This document shows positions 23,659 to 39,419 of a stretch of DNA of 64,000 bases, one piece after another; position 1 is the stretch's first letter, and each line of letters starts with the position of its first letter. Where the stretch lies: contig NZ_CP095049.1 in assembly GCF_022919135.1 (NCBI RefSeq), forward strand, positions 3,600,501 through 3,664,500, written 5' to 3'. A program made the position numbers and the translations under genes. The stretch comes from Hymenobacter cellulosivorans. GTDB taxonomy: Bacteria > Bacteroidota > Bacteroidia > Cytophagales > Hymenobacteraceae. The notes beneath the pieces are model-generated. The model saw only the letters and a list, made by a program, of their open reading frames with translations. It had not been told where the DNA came from and did not search any database.

Positions 23659-26115
23659 CTACTGCAGCAGCACTGCCACGTCGGCCCGGCGCGACTCGGG
23701 CGTTACTTTCAGGTTCTGGACCTTCCCATCTTTCACGGTGCATTCCACGGTGGTCTGGTAGGGGGCGTGGAGCTTGAAATGCACGTCCCAGCTTTTGGGC
23801 CAGGCCGGCAGCAGGTAGATTTTCCGCTCGTGGGTTTGCAGCAACATTTCCTGCAGGCCAATCATGCCCGCGCCGCCCCAGTTGTGGTCGGGGGCCCAGT
23901 CGTAGCCCGGGCCCCAGAAGGCGGGGAAGCGGCGGCCGGAGTCCTGCAGCTTCTGCACCGTGAGGGCGGCGGCTTCGTCGGTCAGGCCCAGGCGGGCGGC
24001 GAAGATATTGTGCTGCTTCCAGCCGATGTGGGAGCGGAATTTCTGCACGTCCGGGTCGTAGCGGTAGGTATTCCGGGCGGTTTCCAGGTCGGGCTTGCCA
24101 ATGCCGTAAAGGCCCCAGGGAAACACCGGGTAGAGCTGCGGGCTTTCCACGTTGTTGACCCGCTCCCAGCTTTTGGCCGGTGCCAGCATCTTATGGCCAT
24201 CAGTTTCACGGAAGCTGATATCGGGAATTCGGCCGAGCAGGGCCGTCCAGGTCCTGCGCTGCTCCGCGGTGCCGACTTGTGGCGGCAGCGCCAGCAGACG
24301 CGTGAGCACCGTACGTAGGCCGCTGATGGTGGCCGTGGAGTTGTAGGCCATCTTGTAGGTCTCGGCGCCCGAGCCGGGGTAGAGTACGAGGTGACCTTCA
24401 CCGTCGAGGGACTTGGCACCGCGCTGCCGGGCCAGCTGCTGGTAGTGCTGGTCGAAGAAGGTCAGGCAGCTTTCGATGAAGCGCAAATAGGGCCGCACGT
24501 CCTGGGCAGCGTACTGCTGAGCGTCGAGCATCATCAGGCAGAATTCCAGCACGGTGTCCCACTCGTATTCCAGCCAGGCGTTGTACTCCAGGCCCTTGTC
24601 GAATTCGGCGGGGCGCTTCCAATTGTACTCGGCGGGGTTGGGCAGGCCAAAGTTTTCGAGCTGCTCGGTGAAACAGGCGCCGGGGTGGTTCCAGTAGGTC
24701 TGGCTGCGCAGCTCCGCGTTCCGAAGAATGCGCAGGTAGAAGTCGAACTGGGGCTGCATGAGGGCCACGTCGCCGCTTTTGAGCAGGGGCCAGTACACCA
24801 GGCGCTGGTTCTGGGCTGTGTGGGTACCGCCGCCCCAGTTGCGGAAGTCGGGAGTAAACTTAAGTGTAGAGTCGGTCAGGGCCGGGTCGTAGGTAAACAG
24901 GCCGCCGTTGAACTTAGTCGGCCACTGGCTCAGGGCGTTGCAGCCGAGCAGGTAGCGCATCAGCTGGTAGTTGCGGCCGGCCTGCCACTCGGCGCTGTTT
25001 GGGGCTGACTTGCCCGGCTGCACATGGATAAAGCTGCGCTGCCAGAAGCTGCGCCACCAGGTCAGGGTCTGCTGCCGGGCAGCTTTGGGGTTGTGCTGGG
25101 CGGCGCGTAGTGTCTGCTGCAGTTCCTGCTGCCACTGCGGCAGGCTGGGCGTGTGGCTGGTGTGCAGGGCCAGGGTAAGTGAATGACTACGAGCGGCCGA
25201 GTGGCTGCGTAGGGCGTAGGCGCGGAAGGGTGTGCGTTGGTACTCGCCCTCGGTGGTGCCGGCGGACTGCATGTTCTCACCCGTCAGCACGCCGCCGAAC
25301 ACCAGGTTTTGCAGCGGGTTGAACAACTGGGATTTCACGGCTTCGAGGCCCTGCTGGCGCACGGTCACGTCGAAGACGGTTACGGGGCGGTTTTGGTGCA
25401 CGAATTCCACCGTGCCGCTGCGAAATGCAATACTGTCGTGGCGGGTGCGCACCTCGCCCTGCGGGGCCCACTTGTAGGAGTTCTGGTTGTTTTCCTTGCC
25501 TTTGAGCACCCGGTCCTGGTGGCGCCAGCTTTCGTAGCGGGCCTCGGCGCTGAGCTTTTGGTTGCTGCTGACTTCGACATGCACCACGGGGCGGAACACG
25601 TCGACCCAAATGTGTACCTGGGCTTTCAATGGGCCTTTCGCGCCAGTTAGCGTCACGTCGCCGGTTTGCAGGTTCAGGGTTTGGGTGAAACTGCTGCCAG
25701 GCTCGAACGGGTTGGGGGTCAGGCGCAGGCGTACGCGCCCGAGCTTAAGCAGGGAGTTATTCTCGTCGAAGGTGCCGCTGCGGGCCGCGTAGAAGAGCAC
25801 GTCACCATTCTCGCTCCACACGTTCAGGCCGATGTCGCCGCCGCCGCAGGGCATGGATTCGGCGGCGTTCCGGCTCGGGCTGGTCCAGGTGATGTTGTTG
25901 GTGGCCAGCTCAGGGCTTTGGGCGGAAGCTCGAAGGCTCGTTAGAAGCAGTAGGAAGGCCCAGGCGGTAGTTTCTCGCCGTCTTTGGCAGAAAACGCCTC
26001 CCTTCGGTTCGCAGAGGAAAAACGCAGTATTCCGCCGGGGTCTGCTGCCTGAGCCCGGCGAAATACTGCGCCTAACACGGCGAAACCCTGCGAGAAATGA
26101 TGGCAGCCTGTTCAT
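23659..26115 (-). CDS. DUF5703-type exported protein, probable glycosidase
   Basis: The frame has 818 residues from ATG 26115, which overlaps the upstream stop as ATGA. The mature part starts with a beta domain (NITWTSPSRNAAESMPCGGGDIGLNVW), the DUF5703 signature. A large helical barrel follows with WWRSFWQRSFI, WGGGTHTAQNQRLVYWPLL, WNHPGACFTEQLENFG and WAPDHNWGGAGMIGLQEMLLQ, resembling GH95/GH65-like (alpha/alpha)6 enzymes. The N-terminus is abnormal: about 43 Arg-rich residues, encoded by a palindromic element, separate MNRLPS from the signal helix TTAWAFLLLLTSLRASA. Export may be impaired, or translation may start elsewhere. It is the last gene of the - operon. Confidence 0.78.
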   Translation of the reverse strand: MNRLPSFLAGFRRVRRSISPGSGSRPRRNTAFFLCEPKGGVFCQRRRETTAWAFLLLLTSLRASAQSPELATNNITWTSPSRNAAESMPCGGGDIGLNVWSENGDVLFYAARSGTFDENNSLLKLGRVRLRLTPNPFEPGSSFTQTLNLQTGDVTLTGAKGPLKAQVHIWVDVFRPVVHVEVSSNQKLSAEARYESWRHQDRVLKGKENNQNSYKWAPQGEVRTRHDSIAFRSGTVEFVHQNRPVTVFDVTVRQQGLEAVKSQLFNPLQNLVFGGVLTGENMQSAGTTEGEYQRTPFRAYALRSHSAARSHSLTLALHTSHTPSLPQWQQELQQTLRAAQHNPKAARQQTLTWWRSFWQRSFIHVQPGKSAPNSAEWQAGRNYQLMRYLLGCNALSQWPTKFNGGLFTYDPALTDSTLKFTPDFRNWGGGTHTAQNQRLVYWPLLKSGDVALMQPQFDFYLRILRNAELRSQTYWNHPGACFTEQLENFGLPNPAEYNWKRPAEFDKGLEYNAWLEYEWDTVLEFCLMMLDAQQYAAQDVRPYLRFIESCLTFFDQHYQQLARQRGAKSLDGEGHLVLYPGSGAETYKMAYNSTATISGLRTVLTRLLALPPQVGTAEQRRTWTALLGRIPDISFRETDGHKMLAPAKSWERVNNVESPQLYPVFPWGLYGIGKPDLETARNTYRYDPDVQKFRSHIGWKQHNIFAARLGLTDEAAALTVQKLQDSGRRFPAFWGPGYDWAPDHNWGGAGMIGLQEMLLQTHERKIYLLPAWPKSWDVHFKLHAPYQTTVECTVKDGKVQNLKVTPESRRADVAVLLQ
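25971..26097. repeat. MITE-like palindromic element inside a signal-peptide coding region
   Basis: The element is bounded by TTTCTCGC (25971-25978) and GCGAGAAA (26090-26097). It contains a 17-bp inverted repeat with one mismatch (26023-26039 against 26054-26070, CGCAGTATT...CGCCGGG). It lies between the first six codons and the hydrophobic core of the DUF5703 signal peptide and keeps the frame open. Its length of about 127 bp and terminal inverted repeats suggest a non-autonomous insertion. Confidence 0.55.
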
Positions 26116-27548
26116 TGCGCCCAGTCGTCGGTGCGGAACGAGGACACCGGCAGGCCTTCGGTGCTGTAGAGCGTGGCGCGGGTGAAGTCCCGGAAGGCGT
26201 AGCGTACGGCCACGGGCTGCTTGACCTGCTCGGCCGTGACCTTTATCGTGCTGCCGTCGATACTGGCTTTGGCCGGGTACCATTTCTGGTCGGCGCCGGC
26301 TACTTCGAAACCCGTCAGCGCCTCTCCGAAGCTCGTCATGCCGTTGGGAGCATTGCGGAACTTCACCAGTGCGGTGCCCTCTTTTACTTCCACGGACTCG
26401 TAGGCCGGGCTGCCCGCCCCGAAGCCCTTGCGGCCGTAGGTTTTCTGCAGGGCCAGCAAAGCCAGGCGCTGCCCGCCGGGCTCTTTGCGCATGGGGTGGA
26501 TACTGGCTTCCTCGCCCACGTCGAGCAGCACGGCCATGGCCGCGTTGGGAATCTGGCTTTCGGCCTGGCGCTGAGCGTCGCGCAGAAAGGCCGAGTTAAA
26601 CTTGCCGCCCTGGTTGTAGGGCGGCAGCTGGGCGTAGTTGTAGGGCGCAATCTGAGCGTAGTAAAACGGAAATTCGCCCTGGCCCCACTCGGCGCGCCAT
26701 TGCTTCACCAGGGCCTGCAGCCGGGCCGGGTACTCATCCGGGTGCTCGTAGTTCGATTCGCCCTGGTACCACAAGGCCCCGCGAATACCGAAGCCAGCCA
26801 CCGGGTGCAGCATGCCGTTGTAAAGCGTAGTGGGCGTGCGGTTCACAACCTGGATGGAGTCAGTTTTGGGCGGGATGCTGATGCCCGCAAACTGCCGTAA
26901 GGTTTCCTCACTCATCCACGCCTCGATGGTGGAGCCGCCGTAGCTGCAGTTAATCAGGCCTACCGGTACGTGCAACTGCTCCTGCAGCAGCCGGCCAAAA
27001 AAGTAAGCCGTGGCGCTAAAGTTCGATACGGCTTCGGGCTCGGCCAGCTTCCAGACGAAGGGCTTGCTGTTGTCTTTGGGCGCGGTGCGGGAGTTGCGCG
27101 GCACGTTGTAGAGGCGGATGTTGGGGTTGGCCGAGTGTAGAATAGCTTCGTTGGAGCCCAGAATCGGCTGGCCCTTGAAGCCCTTCATCGGCATTTCCAT
27201 ATTCGACTGCCCGCCGCAGAGCCAGACCTCACCCACCAGCACGTTGTGCAACGTTACGGGCTTTCCGTCGCCACTGAAACCTACCGTGTAAGGCCCACCG
27301 GCGGCGGGCGTTTTCACCTTGAGCTTCCAGCGGCCTTTGTCGTCGGCCTGGGTTTGGTACTTGGCCTTCGCCCACGACGGGGCCACGGTGATTTTGCTGC
27401 CCGGCTTGGCCCAGCCCCAGACGGCGCACTCGGCCTGCTGCTGGAAAATCATGTTGTCGGTGAAAATAGAGGGCAGACGCAGTTCGGCCCGCAGCAACAG
27501 TGGGGCCAGGAGCAGGGCGGCGGAAAATAGGAAAGGCTTGGCGTTCAT
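26112..27548 (-). CDS. Sialate O-acetylesterase-like SGNH esterase (CE20-type candidate), exported
   Basis: The 478-residue protein starts at ATG 27548, directly after a family A repeat, with a signal peptide (cleavage after LLLRA). LRLPSIFTDNMIFQQ opens a beta domain typical of this family. GQSNME at residues 113-118 holds the nucleophile Ser115. INCSYGGSTIEAW, WYQGESN and the C-terminal IHPMRKEPGG complete the SASA esterase pattern. In Bacteroides RG-II degradation a related enzyme removes acetyl groups; the same role is inferred here. Its stop overlaps the next ATG by 4 bp. Confidence 0.88.
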   Translation of the reverse strand: MNAKPFLFSAALLLAPLLLRAELRLPSIFTDNMIFQQQAECAVWGWAKPGSKITVAPSWAKAKYQTQADDKGRWKLKVKTPAAGGPYTVGFSGDGKPVTLHNVLVGEVWLCGGQSNMEMPMKGFKGQPILGSNEAILHSANPNIRLYNVPRNSRTAPKDNSKPFVWKLAEPEAVSNFSATAYFFGRLLQEQLHVPVGLINCSYGGSTIEAWMSEETLRQFAGISIPPKTDSIQVVNRTPTTLYNGMLHPVAGFGIRGALWYQGESNYEHPDEYPARLQALVKQWRAEWGQGEFPFYYAQIAPYNYAQLPPYNQGGKFNSAFLRDAQRQAESQIPNAAMAVLLDVGEEASIHPMRKEPGGQRLALLALQKTYGRKGFGAGSPAYESVEVKEGTALVKFRNAPNGMTSFGEALTGFEVAGADQKWYPAKASIDGSTIKVTAEQVKQPVAVRYAFRDFTRATLYSTEGLPVSSFRTDDWAQ

Positions 27549-27557
27549 GCGAATGAG

Positions 27558-27597
27558 TGCCTCACCCCCCGGCCCCCGCTCCGAAAAGGGAATGCGG
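27558..27597. repeat. Repeat family A, copy 3 (degenerate), in leader of the esterase gene
   Basis: On the - strand this reads with a GGGGGCCGGGGGGTGAGGC head that ends about 10 bp before the esterase ATG. The hairpin arms are partly decayed. Orientation and distance to the start codon resemble copy 2 before GH2. Confidence 0.75.
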
Positions 27598-27711
27598 ATC
27601 AAGCATTCTTCGGGAGAGCCAAGAGGGAAGGGAGTGTTTTCTGTGAAGTTGCAGTGAGAAGGCGAGGAGTTGGAACCAAGTAGCGGGCATCAGTGCTGAT
27701 GTCAGGCGCCC

Positions 27712-29769
27712 TTACCGACTCAGTGGAATCCAGACTTCCATGTCGGCGTGGCCGCGGTTGCCCCAGGCGTAGTAGGGCACCAGCGTGAGGGGCACGATGG
27801 TAGGCCTGCGGGCCGATACCGGACGGTAGAGCTGCCCGTTCCACTGCGGCTCGGCGGCCAGCTCACCCTTGCCGGTGAGGCTCATTACCTGACTGCCTTC
27901 GATGATGAGCGGCTTGGGCGTGAGCTTGATAGTAGCCGGGATGGTGAGGGCCGACAGCGGCTGACCCGCCGGAAAGTCCTTGGTTTCGAGGCAGTACACG
28001 ATGGGCCCGCGCTTCACGGCTACCTGGTTGCGGGTTTCCTCCACCAGCGGATTGGCTTCGACTAGCTGCGCCGGCATGGGCAAGGTCAGCTCTACTTTGT
28101 CGCCGCTTTTCCAGGCGCGGTTGATTTCGGCGTACGTACCTGGCGTCAGCGCCACCGACTGCGCCTTGCCGTTTACGAGCACCTTGGCGCCCTCGGCCCA
28201 GCCCGGAATACGCAGGAACACGGAAAACACCGTGGCCGTGGCCTCCTGCACCGTCAGTTGCACGGCGCCATCCCAGGGGTAGTTGGTGGTTTGCTGAAGC
28301 TTGATGCCGACGCCGTTTTTCAGCTTCGTGCTGAGGTTGTTGGCGCCGTACAGGTTCAGCCACAGGCCTTTCTCAGATACGCTGTAGGCGTAGTTACCGA
28401 CTTCAGCCACGGTGCGCACCACGTTGGGCGGGCAGCAGTTGGAGAGGCTGATGTAGTCGACGCGGTCCTTGCTCCAGCGCTGCTGGAAAGGTAGGGCATC
28501 GGAATAGGCCAACGGGTTGGTGTAGAGAAATTTCTTGCCGTCGAGGCTGATGCCGCTCAGCACGCTGTTGTAGAGGGCCGTTTCCAGCACGTCGGCGTAT
28601 TTGGCCTCGCCAGTGAGCTGCAGCATGCGCCAGTTCCAGAGCACGTTGCCGATGTTGGCGCAGGTTTCGCCGTGGGCCGTGTGGTTAGGCAGCTGGTAGG
28701 CGCGCCCGTAGGCCTGGTGGATTTTCTGCACCGTGTCGGGCTTGTAGGCCGTCCCGTCGGGCGAGACGCCGTCGTAGAGGGCCCCGCAGGCGCCGGTGAC
28801 GTACATCTTGCGCGAGGTCACGTCGTCCCACATCTTGTTGAGGGTGGTGAGCAGGGTCGCGTCGCCGGTTTCAGCGTACACGTCGGCCACCCCGGCAAAC
28901 AGGTAATTGGCGCGCACGGCGTGGCCCCCGGCTTTCTGCATCTGCCGGAAGGGCAGGCGGTCCTGGTTGTCGTCGGTGCCGATGTCGCCGGCCAGCCCGC
29001 GGATGTTGATCAGCTGCTGGGCCAGCTCCAGGTAGCGCGGGTCGTGGGTGGTGCGGTACATTTCCACCACGCCCATGTAGTGCGAGGGGCAGATGGCGTT
29101 GCGGGCCAACTCGGGCGAGGAGCGTTTGTAGAAGCTGTAGAGGTAGTCGGTGGCCTTTTTGGCCAGGTCCAGCATCGTGGTTTTGCCGGTGGCGCGGTAG
29201 TGCACGCAGGCGGCCGTCATCAGGTGGCCCAGGTTGTAGCTTTCAAAGTTGAGCCGGTCCTGAAAGGCGGTGCTCTTGCCCGTATTCAAAGCCGCAATGG
29301 TGGCCTGGGTGTTCAGGTAGCCGTCGGGGCGCTGACACTTGGCAATGACCTGGATGGCCTCGTCCATCATCTGATCCAGCTTCGGGTCGTGGGTAGTGGC
29401 GTAGGTGGCAGCCACGGCTTCGAGCAGCTTGTAGAAGTCGCCGTCGTGGAAGGGCGGCCCTTTGTGCTCACCCTTTTGCAGGCCGGCGGCAATTTCGAAG
29501 TTGCGGAAGGCGTGGTTGCGTACCGGGTCGTGGTACAGGGCCCACATGGTCGGAATCATGGACTCGCGCAGCACCTGGAACCGGTCGGCCCAGAAGCCGC
29601 CTGGCTGCCACTGCACGCTGCTCAGGTCTACGCCGCTGAGCTTGGCGTACTTGCTGGTGCTGGTATTGACAAGGCCCTTGTCTTGGGCAGCAACCGGGCG
29701 GGCAGCCACGGCCAGACCGGTGAGCAGGGCCGCGGTGAGAAACTTATAAGTGAGGTAATTCATGCGCAT
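27712..29769 (-). CDS. GH127 family hydrolase (beta-L-arabinofuranosidase / aceric-acid hydrolase type)
   Basis: The 685-residue protein has a signal peptide (cleavage after RPVAA); a second ATG two codons on could also serve. The (alpha/alpha)6 barrel carries the GH127 zinc/thiolate site: HGETCANIGNVLWNW with Glu and Cys, and NCCPPNVVRTVAEV with the Cys pair. In this family a zinc-coordinated Cys is the nucleophile. GH127 enzymes remove beta-L-arabinofuranose, and one RG-II member removes aceric acid. Given the GH140/GH141/GH106 neighbours the latter is a fair guess but not shown. Gaps of 163 and 136 bp on either side hold repeats, not genes. Confidence 0.92.
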   Translation of the reverse strand: MRMNYLTYKFLTAALLTGLAVAARPVAAQDKGLVNTSTSKYAKLSGVDLSSVQWQPGGFWADRFQVLRESMIPTMWALYHDPVRNHAFRNFEIAAGLQKGEHKGPPFHDGDFYKLLEAVAATYATTHDPKLDQMMDEAIQVIAKCQRPDGYLNTQATIAALNTGKSTAFQDRLNFESYNLGHLMTAACVHYRATGKTTMLDLAKKATDYLYSFYKRSSPELARNAICPSHYMGVVEMYRTTHDPRYLELAQQLINIRGLAGDIGTDDNQDRLPFRQMQKAGGHAVRANYLFAGVADVYAETGDATLLTTLNKMWDDVTSRKMYVTGACGALYDGVSPDGTAYKPDTVQKIHQAYGRAYQLPNHTAHGETCANIGNVLWNWRMLQLTGEAKYADVLETALYNSVLSGISLDGKKFLYTNPLAYSDALPFQQRWSKDRVDYISLSNCCPPNVVRTVAEVGNYAYSVSEKGLWLNLYGANNLSTKLKNGVGIKLQQTTNYPWDGAVQLTVQEATATVFSVFLRIPGWAEGAKVLVNGKAQSVALTPGTYAEINRAWKSGDKVELTLPMPAQLVEANPLVEETRNQVAVKRGPIVYCLETKDFPAGQPLSALTIPATIKLTPKPLIIEGSQVMSLTGKGELAAEPQWNGQLYRPVSARRPTIVPLTLVPYYAWGNRGHADMEVWIPLSR

Positions 29770-29783
29770 ACGATGTGAATGAA

Positions 29784-29902
29784 GCCGTTATGTTGAGCGA
29801 AGTCGAACCGGAGGAAGGCGTAATCAGGCATGTCCACTGCTTCGTTGTTCAAATCAGTTGCTTAGCCCTGCGCTAGAGATGCTTGGGCAAGCTCAGCATG
29901 AC
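29784..29902. repeat. Repeat family B, inverted pair
   Basis: GTTATGTTGAGC near the left end is the diverged complement of GCTCAGCATGACC at the right end, enclosing about 95 bp. The right half (GAGATGCTTGGGCAAGCTCAGCATGAC) is the dispersed palindrome also seen near 39.4, 51.0, 52.6 and 54.1 kb. It fills the gap between GH106 and GH127. Confidence 0.6.
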
Positions 29903-29905
29903 CGC

Positions 29906-32900
29906 CTATCTGGAAGATTTAAAGTCCGGTTCAGAAGAAACTCCAATGCTCACGGGCCCGAGCAGGCCCGCCGGCAACAGCGGCTTGCCGGCGGCCGGCG
30001 ACGCGGCCGGAGTCCAGGTCGGACGCTTGTCGGGCGCCAGGGCCTGGTCGCCGATGAGGCGGTTGGCCCAAGTATTGGTCACCAGGATACGGAGTTGGTT
30101 GTCGCCTTTTTTCACGGCCGAGGTAATGTCCACGCGGTAGGGCGCGGTCCAGGAAATGCCGCAGGGCACGCCATTGACCTGCACTTCGGCCAGATTGGCT
30201 ACCTCTCCTAGTTCCAGCCACACGCGCTGCGGGCCACGCTTTTTGGGCTTCCAGCGGAAAGACGTCGTGTACTCAGCCGTGCCGGAGTAGTGGCGAATGG
30301 CGGCATCAGCGTGCTTGCTCCAATCGGTTAGCTGCGGAAAGGCAACGGGTTGCGGTGGTCCTCCGGCCTGGGTATCAAACTTCACCTGCCAGGAACCGGT
30401 CAGAGCTTGCACCGGCGTTACTTCCGTCCAGTTGCTGCCCGCGCGGGCGGCGGTTTGGGTAGTAGGTTGCCGCAACACGACGAACACCGAGCCGTTGCGT
30501 TCCAGCTGCAAAGGCAGACGGGTGCGGCCCTGGTCAATTTGCCACTGCCGGGCCACGCGGGTTTCGCCGGTGGCTGCCTCCCACAATTCCGGTATCCGGC
30601 CCGCCACGCGCAACGACAGCTCAACGGTGCGGGCGGAGTCAAGCTGGTTGGAGATGAAGTAGATGTCGAACCCCTCGCCGGCCCGGTGATTCCAGGCCAG
30701 GCCGCGGGCCGGCTGACCATTGGCGGCTGTGGCTACCACGTCGCGCGCCAGTCCCAGCGCGTCAAAGGAGGCCGCCGTATAGGGCCCCGTCACCACCCGG
30801 CCCCGCCCGTAGGACCGCGGCGTCACCGCCGTAGATGCAGTTGGGCCACTCGAGGCGGGCAGTTGCGCGGCCAGCTGCTGAATTTCCTGGTCGGCCTGGG
30901 GGTAGTTGCGCAACTCGGGGGAGTGAGTGGGGCGCCGGTTCAGCAGTACGGTAGCGCCGGCCTGCACCAGCTCCCGGAGCTTCTGGGCCACGGCCGCCGA
31001 CATGGCCGTGCTGTCGGGCGCCAGCGGGTGGGCGCCGGGTACCACCAGCAAACCGTAGCTGGCCCCGCCCGGCAGCACGATGCGGCCGTTCTGCACGGTA
31101 GCCAGGCGCAGCAGCGCGTCTTTGTTAAACGAGTCGTAGGCATAGCCGTGCAGCGGGTCGACCAGCTGCTCAGCCGTGTACATATTGGCCGAGGCCGATA
31201 CCTTTTCGGGCTGCTCGCGCATGGGCAGGCCCACGTTGGCCCGCCGCTGTTTTTCCTGGGCTACCGTGGCTGCCCCAAAAATGCCGGGCAGGGTCGAAAC
31301 CAGCCGGTCGGGCAGCAGGGCGCGACGCGGGGTTTCCTCGCCGGTAAACACGGCTACGTCGACGACCGGGTGGCCGAGCTGGAGCAGGGCCTGGCAGCGG
31401 CGGGCATAGTCGACCCAGGCGCGGCCGGGCTTCCACCAGGTTTGGTCGCGTTGGAAAAACAGGCCGATGCCGCTGAGCGTCATGCCGGGCTTACGATCCA
31501 GCCAGGGGTTGTGCACAAACACATGGTACACCATCCGGTTGACGCCCAGCGCGTAGTTGCGGTCCTGCAGGGCCTTGAGCATGCCCGGGTGCTCGTCCCA
31601 GGCCAGCCGGAGCTCGGTAAAGGCCTCGGCCTGCACGATGTTCTTGCCGTAGATATGGCCCCCGGAAATGGCGTCGAGCATGTCGTTGGGCTTGTCGTGG
31701 GTGGGGCTGCGCAGCCAGAACTCGCCCATGGGCACGTCGGCGTGCTGGTAGTGCAGCAGCCCGTCACTGACCATCGTCGGGGCAATGGCCTCGGCCGAAA
31801 ACGTGCAGCCCTTGGCGTGGGCCTGCTCTTTTAGGGTCACGTAGAACTTGTCATTGACCAGCTCGGCAATGGTTTGGCGCACATCCGACAAGACCCGCTC
31901 CGAGACGTCGGCGCTTTCCAGGGGCAGGCCGGTCAGCACGGGCAGGTAGGGCAGCAAATCGTAGCCGCGGCGCTGCCGGAACTCCGTAGCGAAATTGGTC
32001 GACCAGTTCTGGGAGCCACACTCCCAGCTGTCGACGTGAAACATCTTCAGCACCCGCCCGGCCAGCTCGGGCCCGCCCTGGCGGATGGCCTCGCCAAACC
32101 AGCTGTCGAACTGCAGCTTGACGGCCGCGGGGTTGAATTTGTCGCACTCCAAACCCCGGGCCCCGCCGCCGGTGGTATTGATCTGGCCCGTCGAGCCGTG
32201 GCCCACGCGCAGCACCGTCCAGTTGCCGGACGGGGCCGTCCAGGTTAGGTGGCCGTTGGCGTCGAGCTGGCCGGTCAGGTTGATGATTTTGCGCAGCGGC
32301 ACGCACAAGGAGTCGGGCAGCTGCCGGGCCGTGGTGGGCTGACTCACCCGCCATACTTCCCCGTTTTTACCTTCGTACTGGTGGATTCGCGCTTCGGGCG
32401 AGAGGCGAATTTCCGTCACTTTCAACGACTGTTTCCATTTGGCCGCATCCAGGTCCTCGGCCCCGGGCTCGGAACCAGCCGGGTCAAATTCAAAGCGGAA
32501 AAACCGCGCCGTGGTGGGGGGCAGGGCGTGGGTTACGGCGCTGCTGTCCTGCCAGCCGCTGCGGGGTGGAGTTAGTTGGGTAATGAGCCGGAAGGTCCGG
32601 CCGTCGAGGCTGGCTTCCACCCGCAGGCGGTTGGCCTGGTAGTTATAGCCGTTGGAGCGGATGCGGATGGAGCGGCAGGTGAAGGGCTGGGTATAGGCGT
32701 ACTGAATCCAGCCTGGCTCACTGGTTTTGAGGCCCTCTTTGTTGCCGGTCACGGCCAATAGTTCGGGCTTGCTACCGAGTATATTGCTCGTTACCTGCGG
32801 TTTGGGGTTGGTAGTAGCGCCCGTGGGTGTAGGGTAGGCGTACACGGCAATGTCGCGGTAGTAATTCTGGACCGTGGCGGCCCGCGGCAGCACCTGGCTG

Positions 32901-33385
32901 ATACGCCGTCCGCCCTTCACCTGGGTTTGGGAGTACACCACCTTCTGCATGGATAGCTCGGGCGTAATCCAGGGGCCGCCGGCTAGGGCGAATCCGTCGC
33001 TGACGTGCATGGCCAGCTTCAGACCCAGGCGGTCGGCTTCCATCATGGCGTGCTTCACCATCTGCCACCACGGCGGCGAGAGCTGCACGGCCGGGGGCGT
33101 AATGGCCGGCGGGTTTTCCACGCCCTTAATGGGCATGAGGTAGGCACCCCCGATACCAGCCTCGCGCATGGCTTCGAGGTCGGCGGTGATGCCCTCGGGC
33201 GTCACGGCGGCGTTCATCCAGTACCAGAACACCCAGGGCCGGGCCGCTTCGGGCGGCGACTTAAACACCTGCTCCAAATCGTCCGCCGTCGGGGCGGATT
33301 GGGCCCGGGCCGTGCCAGGGCCGAGGCCGGCGGCCAGGCCGAGGATCAGGCCCGAAAGGCGAGCAAAAGAATGCCAGCGGTTCAT
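29906..33385 (-). CDS. GH106 alpha-L-rhamnosidase, secreted
   Basis: The 1159-residue protein starts at ATG 33385, one base after the upstream stop (TAACATG), with a signal peptide (cleavage after GTARA). It has the GH106 opening (RPWVFWYWMNAAVTPEGITADLEAMREAGIGGAYLM) and a long TIM-barrel region with FHVDSWE-like and SAEAIAPTM strands (MFHVDSWECGSQNW, GCTFSAEAIAPTMV) that carry the calcium-dependent catalytic Glu residues. The C-terminal GH2-like jelly-roll is ANLAEVQVNGVPCGISWTAPYRVDI. The length agrees with the family. In Bacteroides a GH106 enzyme cleaves rhamnose in RG-II chain B. Coupling to GH2 upstream is very tight. Confidence 0.92.
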   Translation of the reverse strand: MNRWHSFARLSGLILGLAAGLGPGTARAQSAPTADDLEQVFKSPPEAARPWVFWYWMNAAVTPEGITADLEAMREAGIGGAYLMPIKGVENPPAITPPAVQLSPPWWQMVKHAMMEADRLGLKLAMHVSDGFALAGGPWITPELSMQKVVYSQTQVKGGRRISQVLPRAATVQNYYRDIAVYAYPTPTGATTNPKPQVTSNILGSKPELLAVTGNKEGLKTSEPGWIQYAYTQPFTCRSIRIRSNGYNYQANRLRVEASLDGRTFRLITQLTPPRSGWQDSSAVTHALPPTTARFFRFEFDPAGSEPGAEDLDAAKWKQSLKVTEIRLSPEARIHQYEGKNGEVWRVSQPTTARQLPDSLCVPLRKIINLTGQLDANGHLTWTAPSGNWTVLRVGHGSTGQINTTGGGARGLECDKFNPAAVKLQFDSWFGEAIRQGGPELAGRVLKMFHVDSWECGSQNWSTNFATEFRQRRGYDLLPYLPVLTGLPLESADVSERVLSDVRQTIAELVNDKFYVTLKEQAHAKGCTFSAEAIAPTMVSDGLLHYQHADVPMGEFWLRSPTHDKPNDMLDAISGGHIYGKNIVQAEAFTELRLAWDEHPGMLKALQDRNYALGVNRMVYHVFVHNPWLDRKPGMTLSGIGLFFQRDQTWWKPGRAWVDYARRCQALLQLGHPVVDVAVFTGEETPRRALLPDRLVSTLPGIFGAATVAQEKQRRANVGLPMREQPEKVSASANMYTAEQLVDPLHGYAYDSFNKDALLRLATVQNGRIVLPGGASYGLLVVPGAHPLAPDSTAMSAAVAQKLRELVQAGATVLLNRRPTHSPELRNYPQADQEIQQLAAQLPASSGPTASTAVTPRSYGRGRVVTGPYTAASFDALGLARDVVATAANGQPARGLAWNHRAGEGFDIYFISNQLDSARTVELSLRVAGRIPELWEAATGETRVARQWQIDQGRTRLPLQLERNGSVFVVLRQPTTQTAARAGSNWTEVTPVQALTGSWQVKFDTQAGGPPQPVAFPQLTDWSKHADAAIRHYSGTAEYTTSFRWKPKKRGPQRVWLELGEVANLAEVQVNGVPCGISWTAPYRVDITSAVKKGDNQLRILVTNTWANRLIGDQALAPDKRPTWTPAASPAAGKPLLPAGLLGPVSIGVSSEPDFKSSR

Positions 33386-33386
33386 G

Positions 33387-39330
<5,944 letters not shown>

Positions 39331-39419
39331 GGTGGGAGCAGGTTGTCTGACCGTTATTCCGAGCTTGCCGGTTGATGTCAGGCGGGGTTTTTTCTCGTCG
39401 GATTACATTCGGGCGCCAG

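Noticed and set aside
27685..27705. CTGATGTCAG as another FNR-type site
   Set aside because: The TGA and TCA half-sites are separated by 2 bp, not by the 6 bp of the cco sites. A similar string at 39374-39381 is rejected for the same reason.
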